Source: Cyathus striatus (Eukaryota; Basidiomycota; Agaricomycetes; Agaricales; Nidulariaceae). From it: DNA of 64,000 nt. Under the pieces are notes generated by a model. That model searched no databases, was not told the origin of the DNA, and saw nothing but the letters and a program-made list of their open reading frames with translations. Below, in pieces: positions 51,240 through 61,672 of the stretch (the first letter of the stretch is position 1; each line of letters opens with the position of its first letter). Location: the NCBI GenBank assembly GCA_025738555.1, contig JAOVFP010000008.1, positions 2,480,001-2,544,000 on the forward strand, read 5' to 3'. Made by a program: the position numbers and the translations under genes.

Positions 51240-52460
51240 TATTGGAGATGCAGTAGTGAGAGACAGCTAGTGGGAGGCAAGGCAGGCAAATGGGAGATGG
51301 GTAATTAGTGGAGGGAGACAATGCCTAGGGGGATGAAGTGATGGCAGTAGTGTAGTGTCACTATCAATGATGTTGCGAAGACACCAGTCATCATCTGTCG
51401 CTGATGCAGAAGAGGGAGGGGGATAAATGACTTGATGTCATCATCATGACGCAAGGGGGGAAGGAAAGATGAGGGAGGAGTAACCCACAGGCGGGGGGAG
51501 AGGTAGGGGGCTGGTTAACGTAGCAAAGAGAGTTGTGCACGATGATATCATGGAGGAGGGAGGGTATGGTACACAATGGGTTGATGCCGCTCTTGTCCTC
51601 ATTGAGATGCGGGGAAGAGGAAGGTGGTGGTGGTGCAGTGGTGGAAGAGGACAGCCGGAGGTGGTGCGAGAGGGTGGGAGAAGTGAGCTGGCATGGCGTG
51701 GTCGACATTGCAAGGCACTGACATTGTTGCCATCATTGTAACACAGTGGAGGAAGGAGGTGGAAGGAGCTGTACAACGTCGCTTCAATGCCATTCTTGCC
51801 AGGTGGACAGGCATTGCTGTCATGACATGGGAGTGGGGGCTGGAGGAAGCAGTTCTCGCCAGCAGCATCACTGTTGAGCTGGATGTAGTGGCGTTATTGT
51901 CTTCGTCGTGATGCCAGGGAAGGGAAGAGGGAAGGGAGGCTGGTTGCTGTGGCGTCGACACCGCTCTTGCCAGCGGCATAGTTGTCTTCGTGACAATGAA
52001 AGAGGGAGGAGGGGGAGGGAGCTTCGTCCTAGTCGGCCTGACACAGTTGAGGAGGGAAGAGGGGTGCTGTGGCTTCAACGCCGCTCTTGCCAGTGGCATA
52101 GTTGTCTTCGTGACAACGGAAGAGGGAGGAGGGGGAGGGAGCTTCATCCTAGTTGGCCTGACGCAGTGGAGGGAAGAGGGGTGCCGTGGCGTCGACACTG
52201 CTCTTGCCAGCGGCATCGTTATCATAACACAGGGTTGGAGGATGCAAGAGGGGGTGTGGTGTCACTGCCAGTATTGCTGTCGTAATGCAGGAAAGTAGGG
52301 GGGCAGGGGTTGGCAGGTGTGGGTTGCCATGGCATCGACGACATCACGAAGACACTGGGATCATCCCTGTTGTCGTTGCCCAGGGGAGGAGGATGAATGA
52401 GGAGAGGGCCGTATACGTGGCGTCATTGTCTGACGCATATGAGGAGGGAGAACAGCAGAC
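51240..52460. repeat. GC-rich degenerate tandem repeat, locus 2
   Basis: Same family as 24944-25990, in the same orientation. Clear units at about 51950-52230: GCGTCGACACCGCTCTTGCC, AGCGGCATAGTTGTCTTCGT, GACAA, then GAGGGAGGAGGGGGAGGGAG and CTTCATCCTAGT(T/C)GGCCTGA. Two consecutive units (52005-52070 and 52125-52190) are nearly identical. ORFs on both strands are compositional. Confidence 0.75.
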
Positions 52461-52682
52461 TATATACCGTGGTGTCCTTGTCATGATCTATCTAAAGTGC
52501 GCAATTTGTAGAAAAGAACATAAAAAGGAATCAACACGAACCTAATCCCTTTCCCTCAGCACAGAACCCAGCTCCTTCCAATGATGAATATGTCCTTTGA
52601 TAACTCTGAGTGCCCTACCCTTGTTCTATGGTGGTCACCTTGAATGTGCGACTAGAACGAGCTGGGAAAAGGTGTGTTGAGT

Positions 52683-52935
52683 GTGTGTAAACCCCTAAGC
52701 TCTAGCTGTTGAGTCGTTCGATAGTTGTAAACCGAACACTTTAAAGATGCTGAGAACAGCCTGTAAATTCTGAGTATGATAAGAAAACACAGAAGCAGTG
52801 GGTATTATCAGAAAGTTTGTAGCCGAGACATGTTGAGGTGCAAGCAGAAGTTGGAATGCACTAGTGCATAGGCAGGTCACATGTTGTTTGGCAAAGACTT
52901 CCGTATATTTGGTCAAGCTGCACCTGGTCTATTAA
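52683..52935. repeat. Dispersed repeat, copy A
   Basis: Shares GAGACATGTTGA, GCATAGGCA-AGTCAC-TG-TGTTTGGCA, GACTTCC and ATTTGGT-AAGC with 59474-59725, in the same order and orientation. Family unknown; possibly LTR or solo-LTR sequence. Confidence 0.6.
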
Positions 52936-53295
52936 AAGTATATGTAATTATTATAAGACAAGAATTGTGAATACTGAGTAGGTGTAGGCGGTGTTGGGGG
53001 GGGATTGGCAGGCGTGTTTCAATCAGGCTAATGCGGTATAAGAATTATTGTATGGAATAGGAATTAAAAGGAACATATTTCAGGCAGCCCAAATGTAACG
53101 AAAAATGAATTAAAAGAAACGAAATTAAAATGTGTTTAAGAAAAGAAAAACAATGCATAAACTAATGCCGATGTAGAATGAAATAAAGAAATATACAAAG
53201 GAGAGATCATAGATATACCATTGCAGAACTTATTTCCTTGCGCTATTAATGATGTATAAATTTAAAAAATGTTACGTGGAGATAGAAGTTAGTGC
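52936..53295. other. Intergenic, no feature recognised
   Basis: A-rich sequence; a run of G at 52998-53005. Likely the remainder of the dispersed repeat or the 3' flank of the next gene. Confidence 0.4.
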
Positions 53296-55735
53296 TTACT
53301 GTTTTGCTGGTTTCCTAGAATCAGTGGGACTGTCAATATTCTGCTTAGCTCCCAAAAGTGTGGGAAGTGTGTCGATTTGTTGAAAAATCCATGTTACATT
53401 GTCGACAGAATTCCAAAAATCTACTTTAGAGCGATTATCCAATGCGTTTTGAATTGAATTATGCCACCAGGACAGTGACATAATTACACAGCATAGGCCT
53501 GAAGGTCCCCCACAGAACAATGGCCCCCATTCACAAGAAGGTGGTAGGGGTAACCTGTTTAGGTTACCATCATCTTCGACATGCCAACTAGGCTGAATGG
53601 ATGTCCACCATTCGGTCCAAGTGCTGCCGAACTTTGCCACTACTATATTTGGTATAGCTTTCATGCTTCAATGATTCTTGATCCACCAAGTGATTTCCTT
53701 TGGGCGGTGTTTCGTAGGAAAAGCCTGGTTACATCATATGTTAGAATTAAAAACAATTAAAGATTAAAATGTGAGTAAAAGTGGTAACTTACACTTCTGT
53801 CTGGGCTCATTAACTCAAATCGTTTCCATTCTTTGATGAGCAATCTCCACCGTACATCTGATGACACATCCCAGAGATACTGAATGTACAGTTGCGCATA
53901 GTCTGGTAGTGCTTCAATGTCATCACCGGCGCCAGCAATCGAGCTATCTCTATCCGAAATAGATAATAATACATATATGGTTAAATTTATTATGTGACAT
54001 TGGACTTACGTTGGTGAATGATCCCCATTGCCAATGTCAGTATACCTGTCAAGTGAAAGAAGTTAATCTGAACATCCGGTAAGGAGACTTGAAGACTGTA
54101 ACATACAACATGGCTTCCTCTGTGCTTGCAGCATTGGCGGGTTGGTGAGGCGTGGTGCTGGTACAATAGAAAGTTATGGTCAGACAACGAAGACATACTC
54201 TAAGCACCTAGAATCCATATGTACCTTTGAACATGTGTGTGAAGTTCATTCCTGTTGTTGGGTTCAGGGCTGGGTGACTGTGAGGTATTTCTATGAATTT
54301 AATTGATGCAAGTGATTAGCTTGAGTACACAGAAAAGAAGAGAATTACAGCTCATGCTAGCTGTCCAGATTTGCGACGAGCATCAGGTAGAATCCCAGAA
54401 GGATCTTTCCGGGCTTTCTTTGACTTCTTGGAATGTTTGACTGTTTTTGTGAGACTCGGTGGTGGGTGTTGGGACATAGAGTGGCCATCAGGGGCAGTAT
54501 CCTGTCTGACAGCTGGCAGTGTGGGCCCTACTGCTCGATATTCACATCCTGCTTCCTCATCTACTTCACCCTCACCATCGTCACCATTGTAAGTACCAGC
54601 AGAAGTTGGTGTGACTGAGTGATGCCCCAGACTTCCTTCAAGGCTTCGAGATTTGCAATCATCTACAGCTGGGCATATTCATTAGCACAAGTAAGCACCA
54701 GATAATATTAAATCACATTGTAGTGTACTTACAAAAGCATCCACGAAGGAAATCATCGAACTTGTCACTAACTTCTTTTGTGAAAATAGTGCTCCCCATC
54801 TTTGATTCCCATGTATCGTTATTTTTATCCATGCCACAGTGAAAACTGCATGATCGTGTATGGTGAGTACCATGAAAGACAATAAGCCAAGGTAACATTG
54901 ACTTACATCATAGTTTCCATATCCCCACCATAAAGTGGACGAGGTCCACCTGCCAAAACTGTGAATTTCCAGCCAGTATTCTTTGAAAATTCTTCTATCG
55001 TTGAAGAAAGTGTTGCATGCAACTGCTTAATTGATCTACATATTGCATGTAAGTGAAAAGCTACAATCTCAACATTATCTGTAGTAAACTTACTTCTCAT
55101 ACCATTTGTTATGGTCTTTGTCAGTATCCATGTCATCAATAGTTACCCGGCTTCTTTTGCGTGCTGCTGCATGAATTTCTTGGACTTCTGCTATAACATC
55201 TGCGGTTTCATTGGCATAATGGTGGCAAATGAGAGCGTTCTCGATTTCGAATTGTGACTTCACATTCTTGGAGTTCACTGGCAACGTTGAAAGGTACCTT
55301 TGCCATGCGTCCTCCAATAAGGGCTTAAGATAATTGATGTATAAGTTCCTGTAGACCTGCCACTCTTGTAATGTCTGCTTTTCAGACTGTTTGAGAATAC
55401 CTTGCATTGGGGTAGTTGAATCACGAATGCTGTTATGAAACCACCTGCTCAGTTGCTATGATTGGGCAAAATTGTGAGTCTACAAGTATGAATAATGTTT
55501 CTTAAGTGCTGTCACTTACTTTGCACCTCTTCGTCCACTTATTATTCTTTGCATTTGCACCCCACTCACACTTTTCCCTCTTGCTTGGAGTTGGTATACC
55601 CCACTGTTGCAAGTAATTGTTGTATAAGTCTGCAAGCCAATGTGTTGTCATACCATTGGCCTTTGCATCAATAAACCCAGGTAATCTAGCATCAAGCCAT
55701 AGTCGTTGCCCTTTTGTTGTCCATGAATGCAGCAT
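53296..55735 (-). pseudogene. Decayed member of a basidiomycete multi-copy family
   Basis: Spliced minus-strand gene with ATG at 55735. Clear exons: 55735-55520, 55455-55094, 55035-54907, 54845-54733, 54668-54349, then several short exons and a final one ending at 53296. Blocks: GQRLWLDARLPGFIDAKA, WQRYLSTLPVNSKN, FTVLAGGPRPLYGGDMETM, FHCGMDKNNDTWE, ALPDYAQLYIQYLWD, WTEWWTSIQPSWH, GLCCVIMSLSWWHNSI. This matches an expanded uncharacterised family in Agaricomycete genomes (from memory), with no known function. Defects: TGA at 54352-54354 one codon before an exon end, a phase clash at the next junction, and TGA after TWWIKNH in the last exon. The last two blocks are normally one protein with the first, so I read this as one broken gene. 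Confidence 0.7.
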
Positions 55736-57987
55736 GGTATGTTACCATAGAAGTATGAAGTCTATGGGTGTTGTGAATGATGTCAATGTGGAAGGGGGTA
55801 TGTGGTTGAAGAGGTGAAAGTGCGGTTGAGTGTACCTCACAAAGACAAATATTGCGAGTCGTCAAGATGTTCATCTGACTGGAGTGTTCTAACGTGAGGG
55901 GAAAGGAGTCAGAGCGGTAAAATGAGAGTTTGCGATGTAATGAGAGGGATAGAACTTCAATACGAAGTTCTAGAGAAAATGAGCGATGGCATAAGCGTTA
56001 AATTGGGAAAGTGAATGGTGAGATGGTTGAGACAGTGTTGTAGACTTAGACTTTGAGTATGAGATGGTGTAAAAGTTGATTAGCCAAGCTGTAGAAAATA
56101 CAGCGAACAACTAAACCAGAAAAGAGTAGGTCACTCCAGGACACTAGTGAGCGACGATCTCAGATTAAAATGAATAATAGGTAGTGTAACATAGCTGAAA
56201 CATGACGAATAAATTGGAGGTAGTTCGGGGAGTCCACTATAAGGAATAGTGTTGAGTTCATGTAAAGTTTCTGATGTCAAAACTCAGGGTTTGGACTGCG
56301 AGTGGTGGCAGGGAGGTCTTGGTGAGTCAAAACGATCCCTAGAACTGGGTATGGTGTCAGAGCGGTGCACGAAGATGTACATTTGAGGAAAGTGCAGGAC
56401 AGGGTGAGCGGGGAGAGGAGGATAAGTTGAGACGAGTGGAACACGTATGGATGCGTTATTTCAGCATGATGCATGATTACGTAATCGTATCTGGAACGTC
56501 TTCAGATGTGCGAGATAACATTGATTAGATGGTTGAATGGCTTCAGCTTCTATCATTGAAGGGATTGTTGGGTTACTGCACCATGGTGTGTTAAGTGGAA
56601 GCATTCAGCCTCCAAATCCAGGAGCTGACTTATTTTTTCCAGTTTGAACTTCAATGTGAGCTTGCTTCAGAGCCTCCGAAATGAAGCAGAGTCATATCGA
56701 CTTTGTTCTGCAGAATATTTGCAATAAGTAGTTACTAGTCTCCTTCATGTAACAAAAATCATAATTAGAACATAGTAGTAGTAAAAACCGCTCTGCAAAG
56801 ACCAAAGCTGCTTTAACTAGGATGTCTGTTGGTAAGAACTGTGCCAGGGACCCCCAACAGTGCAGCCAGTCAAACCGTTTGTTGCTATTGGCTAGTCCTC
56901 GCATTAGTTGGGAGCTGTTGAGACTTAAGTTGAGGTTGTTGAGGTTGTCTAAGTTATTGGCTTGATAGCAGCACCTGGAACACACTTTCCGAAAGTCAGC
57001 GAATTGACATTGTAGCTGTTACCGCAGATATAGTGCCCATATCTTTGGACAGTATGAAACTGCCTGATAGTGTAACTATGGATCTTATGTATGCGCTGCA
57101 TTAGAACAATCATTGGAATCTCATGTCGGGAACTTCACTTATACTTCATAATTTTAAACATCTGGCTTTCATTACAATGTATGTGGACCATACATATATA
57201 GAACACATTTTCCTCATCGTAAAACTTGGGTAAAATGAAAGAAAGAAAATAATCGTTATATTTACTACTGATATACAACATATGTTATTGAAAACTTATC
57301 TCTCTTACTAACACAATGCTCCATGCCGCCAAACGGCCTCCCATAGTGTGGAGGAGATAACTTGAAGATGTGTGGTGAGCATCGCACCTGGCCTAGTAGG
57401 CGGTACACACTAATCCTAGAATAGAGTATTTAGTGAATTAACAGTAAGTCGAACACTTAGTTCGACAGATTCCCAGTAGCGGTGTGGTGTTGACACTTCC
57501 AATCAACTTCTTAGCTCAGTTAAACTTAGTGGGCGCATGCAAAGATGACGTCCAAAAGGGAGGTGAACTTCCCATAAGTGTTTCCTAAACTATATATATG
57601 TACGGCATGGTGAAAGGAATAGCACACGTGTCCTCTCATGTTGCCAGAGCCCAGAATATGGAATAGGTACATGAAGGAGCGTGAAATGTATAAAAAAAAG
57701 AATGATAATGCAAACAAAAACGGAATTCGGTAAGGTAAAGAAGATATGGTAGTAAGAGACTGTTCATTTATATATAAAAAAGAATTAATAGAGCTCACCA
57801 CTATGAACACCCTTTAGGACCTACAAACTATGTGGCTACACACACTGGATGCAACTATGAATCATGATGCTGGAGCAAAGGTGAGAAAACTGCTACCCTC
57901 CCCAAGGTAGCAGTGCAGTGGGCTAGGCTGTGGCTCAACATGCGTATGAATGGCGGTGGGGTGCTCAGCGAGGTCCTTCGGCCGTCG
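55736..57987. other. Intergenic, 2.2 kb, no gene recognised
   Basis: No coding segment with family resemblance. Small features: a GAGGTTGTT microsatellite patch at about 56930-56950 and a short palindrome GTCGAA-TTCGAC near 57453-57471. Confidence 0.4.
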
Positions 57988-57991
57988 GAGT

Positions 57992-58261
57992 TGTAGAGCA
58001 GGCATTCTGCCTGCATGGCAAAAATGTGTTTTTCATCTCCGTTACCTCACTCCATACATACTGTCGCTTACTCATCGTTTACCTCATGTAGCTTACCTAC
58101 ATAAATGTCATACATACACTTCGAGAATGTCAGGTTATGCTTACCCCCCAACTTTGTCTCTCATGCGACCTCACTAGGATCTGAAGGGTTGGATGGATGT
58201 GCCACCCACTCACATATTTCTTTGTCGAGAGGATACTGTCAAGCCAATATCCTCCTCCACA
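57992..58261. repeat. LTR 1 of the miniature element
   Basis: 270 bp; contains the palindrome GCAGGCATTCTGCCTGC close to its start. Confidence 0.9.
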
Positions 58262-58926
58262 AAGTGGAGCCCACCGCGAGGGGTTTCAGATCCTTTTCCT
58301 ATGCTGAACCCCTTGTCCCTGCGAGTTGATCCTTTTTATCCTGTTCTTCGTTGACCTCACGTTCGTCACTGCGGCATTCATTCATCAACATCCTCATCGT
58401 TACCTTGTCGACATCATGTTTCCCATCGTCTCTCGTTCTCACGTCCAACGACGTTCTTCCGTCCCACACGCTTCTGTGCTGTGGTTGTAATTCCTCTGAT
58501 AGGTCGTAAAAAGTTCCATATGGTGCCCGGGAGTTAGCTGTGCGGAGAAGTTACTTAGCTGGCATGAGGGCATTGCTGAAGAAGATTCGTGTCCGTCTAC
58601 ACAAGGATCTGCCATCTGTCTCGAAGACCATCGTTCATCATTCATCCCCCATCCCCCTTCGCGCTTGCCCGCATTTCAATTCCTGTCGTCTCCGCCGCCG
58701 CCAGCTTTCTGCCTCGAACTCAAGTCTCTCATTGTCACCACCATTCCCCTTTTGTCTCGACGTCGTACCAAGAAGTTTTATTGAAGTTATCGCATGCAGC
58801 ACTGAATTTGATTGTTTTGATTGTTTTTCTTTGGATGGTGTTACTCAGTGTCACTCTTTTGTTTTGTAGCATAGCTTTCCGTTGTAGGGATTGACGAGGA
58901 CGTCAATATCTGAAGTACCCATTGGA

Positions 58927-59196
58927 TGTAGAGCAGGCATTCTGCCTGCATGGCAAAAATGCGTTTTTCATCTCCGTTATCTCACTCCATACATACTGTC
59001 GCTTACTCATCGTTTACCTCATGTAGCTTACCTACATAAATGTCATACATACACTTCGAGAATGTCAGGTTATGCTTACCCCCCAACTTCGTCTCTCATG
59101 CGACCTCACTAGGATCTGAAGGGTTGGACGGATGTGCCACCCACTCGCATATTTCTTTGTCAAGAGGATACTGTCAAGCCAATATCCTCCTCCACA
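58927..59196. repeat. LTR 2 of the miniature element
   Basis: 270 bp, the same length as LTR 1. Preceded by ACCCATTGGA, a poor polypurine tract. Confidence 0.9.
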
Positions 59197-59473
59197 GAGT
59201 ACTCGTAATTACAGTGACGAAGACAATACCTAGATATACGAGCGATAACGAAAGAGGGTAAAGAAATATAAGAGGAAAGATTGAAAGATGATCAGAAGGA
59301 ATCAAGACCAACAGATAATTATTGTCCCAAAACCTCGACGTGAAGATCCTTCCACCAACGATAAAGATATAAGCAGAGAGCAGCAGTCCGGTTGCTGCAC
59401 TCCAGTGATTGAATGTCCAGTCTTGAGTCGTCGCCAATGCAAAAGTCTTGAGGAAGAAAGAGGGTAACGAGTG

Positions 59474-59725
59474 GGTGGTTAACCCTAAACCCTAGCCTTT
59501 GAGCAGTCCGGTGGGCACACTGTGCCAAGAAGATCCAAACTTCGCCTTACACAATTTTGAGGGCGAAGGTTCGAGGCCTAGATAGTGAGAAGATGGAGAA
59601 AAGCCATAAGTAAAACAGAGGAATAATTGAGACATGTTGAAAGTGACATGACAGCGCATAGGCAAAGTCACGTGGTGTTTGGCATCGACTTCCCAATATT
59701 TGGTTAAGCCGCGTGGAGTCTCTAA
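59474..59725. repeat. Dispersed repeat, copy B
   Basis: Relative of 52683-52935. Starts in GTTAACCCTAAACCCTAGCC, which includes two telomere-like CCCTAA units; copy A has the diverged GTAAACCCCTAAGCTCTAGC here, so these are more likely part of the repeat than a telomere relic. Confidence 0.6.
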
Positions 59726-60279
59726 GTTCATCGAAAATAAGAAAGGGAGCACAAAACCCAATGCACTGGATGGTGTGAAGCAAAATTGGGTAAATATAAA
59801 TGAAAATATAGTAGGTTGTAGTCAGTATGAATAGTCAATTAGATATAAAAGTGAAAATAAAAGGAATAATCGAATTATAAGTATTATACTGGGAAACACC
59901 AGTACTTCCTCCATGATAGGCTATAGCTACATATCCCCCTCATGTCATTCCACGCTTCCCATATTGTCCTTCTGATACACATGCATAGTAGCACTCTGCC
60001 TTCAAAGACCGTTAGCTTCAGGGTTACAAAATGAAAGGAACAAAGGGAGAAACAAAGGAGACGAGTTTATAATGAAGAACTGGTGGAAAGAGAGAATGAA
60101 AAAAGAAAGGGGACAAGGGGGGTGAAGAGAAACGTACCAGCTTCCCAGCCCCCCTGCCTTTGACACCAAGCCGAATGATGCACTTTGTGAAGGAGAGAAA
60201 ACAGGCGGTGAGAGGCGTGACACTCAACGGTGATGGAACTTCGTCAGATTCAGCACATGTACACATACATCTTCAAGAT
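59726..60279. other. Intergenic, no feature recognised
   Basis: A-rich, with purine-rich runs at 60040-60140. No gene. Confidence 0.4.
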
Positions 60280-60640
60280 TCCATTCTTCGTATGTATGCC
60301 GGGAGAAACGACAGCGAGAGGTCAAGAGGTCGAGCTTCAATTCCATTCAATGTACCGACAGTGAAAGGGAGGAGACTCAAGAGGGATCGAGCTTCAAGAT
60401 TCCATTCTCTGTACATATGCCAGGAGATGAACAGCTGTGAGACAGGAGACTCAAGAGAGACAGAGTGTCGAGTTTCCGTTCTCTGTCTATATGCCACCAG
60501 ATAAACAGCCATGAGATGGGAAAGACTCGAGAGTGAGGGACAGATTATCGAGTTTCAACTGTCCATACATACGCCAGCAGATAAACAGTGGCAAGAGGGG
60601 GACAGGAATCGAGAGGGGGTTCCGTTCTCCATAATGGCGG
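60280..60640. repeat. Degenerate tandem repeat, about 60-78 bp unit
   Basis: About five to six diverged units with the order ATTCCATTCTCTGTACATAT, GCCAGGAGATGAACAGC, GAGACAGGAGACTCAAGAG, ATCGAGCTTC. Starts near 60280, 60340, 60399, 60473, 60551 and 60619. Open frames on both strands are not protein-like. Confidence 0.7.
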
Positions 60641-61672
60641 CAGGAGGGAGACTTGAGGAGGACGGTACATCTGCTTCTTCATCTGCACCGAAGCTTAACA
60701 GTTTCATGTTCCTATCATATAATTATCAGCATATCCTTTCTTGAAGCGAGAAAAAATAGAAACAAATGAACTTTTTAGCACTCCTATGTGCCTTCCTCCT
60801 CCCTCTCCCACTGCACCTATTCATGTGCACAGAGCTGCATGCACTTCTATTTTGCTGTAATGCGGGGTATGCTGTCATAAAATGGGTTATCAATTGTTGA
60901 GATGGGTTTTGTTTTTGGTGGGCTGGTATCATGCTGTGTTAGTATCTTGTATAATGGCGGGAGAGAAGGGAGAGAGGGACATACTATACGAGTCTCTCAT
61001 TCTTATCAATTTCTATGTATAATGTAGATTAGCGAGGAAGGAGGGGAGAGGGAGAAAGCATTCTTACATATCGTCTGAATAGAGTGCGTTTGCCGTGTAG
61101 TTCATGCACTCGGTCTGGAGGTGACAGTGAACAACACAGTGTAAGGGGGTGATAGTGAAGAGGCCAGAGTGGGGGGTGAGTTGTAAAATCCACATGTGCA
61201 GTGGGAATGAAAGCTCTTCGCTAACGTGTTGACACGCACAGACACGACACATGGCATTGACAGGTGGCATCGCCCGGTGACCTTTCTGATTGATCGAGGC
61301 CTATTAATATATTCTGACCCTTCGCTTTAGTATGCCTTATCAAAGAAGCTGTGTGCACACTAGTGCCTCATGGTCTGATAGATGAGGGTCATTTGGTCTA
61401 CTTTGATATCGACCACATCATGATTACATGGGTAAGGGAATTTTGAAGACATACCAGTGCAAACTTGGCAGAAACGTTGCAAATTTTCACTTGCTATCGA
61501 CCGCATGATATGGGTAGGGGGGTTTCAAAGACATACCAAAGGTCTAAAGGTACATGCATGAAATTGGTGCAAACATTATAAAATGAACATTGCATATTTT
61601 TGAACTCTTCCTTTCACTCAATCACTCACTGTCCACTCTATTTCTTCCTATCACCCACTGTCTGTTATTATA
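60641..61672. other. Upstream region of the KDZ gene
   Basis: No gene. A tandem duplication of about 90 bp (TATCGACC-CATGAT... GGGTA...GAAGACATACCA) occupies about 61407-61494 and 61495-61590, just before the KDZ start; it could be part of the transposon's 5' end. Confidence 0.45.

Larger units (their letters stand above)
57992..59196. mobile_element. Miniature LTR retrotransposon (TRIM/LARD-like), 1205 bp
   Basis: Two direct 270-bp repeats (57992-58261 and 58927-59196), each starting TGTAGAGCAGG and ending CCTCCTCCACA, so TG...CA termini. They flank a 665-bp interior. The 4-bp target duplication GAGT is at 57988-57991 and 59197-59200. The interior starts AAGTGGAGCCCACCGCG, so a TGG-initiated primer-binding site is possible three bases in. 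No gag or pol is visible. The LTRs differ at about six positions, all transitions (about 2 percent), so the insertion is fairly young. Confidence 0.92.

Noticed and set aside
59483..59498. CCCTAAACCCTA, telomere-like
   Set aside because: Only two units, and the related repeat at 52683 has a diverged form at the same place, so no telomere relic is needed.
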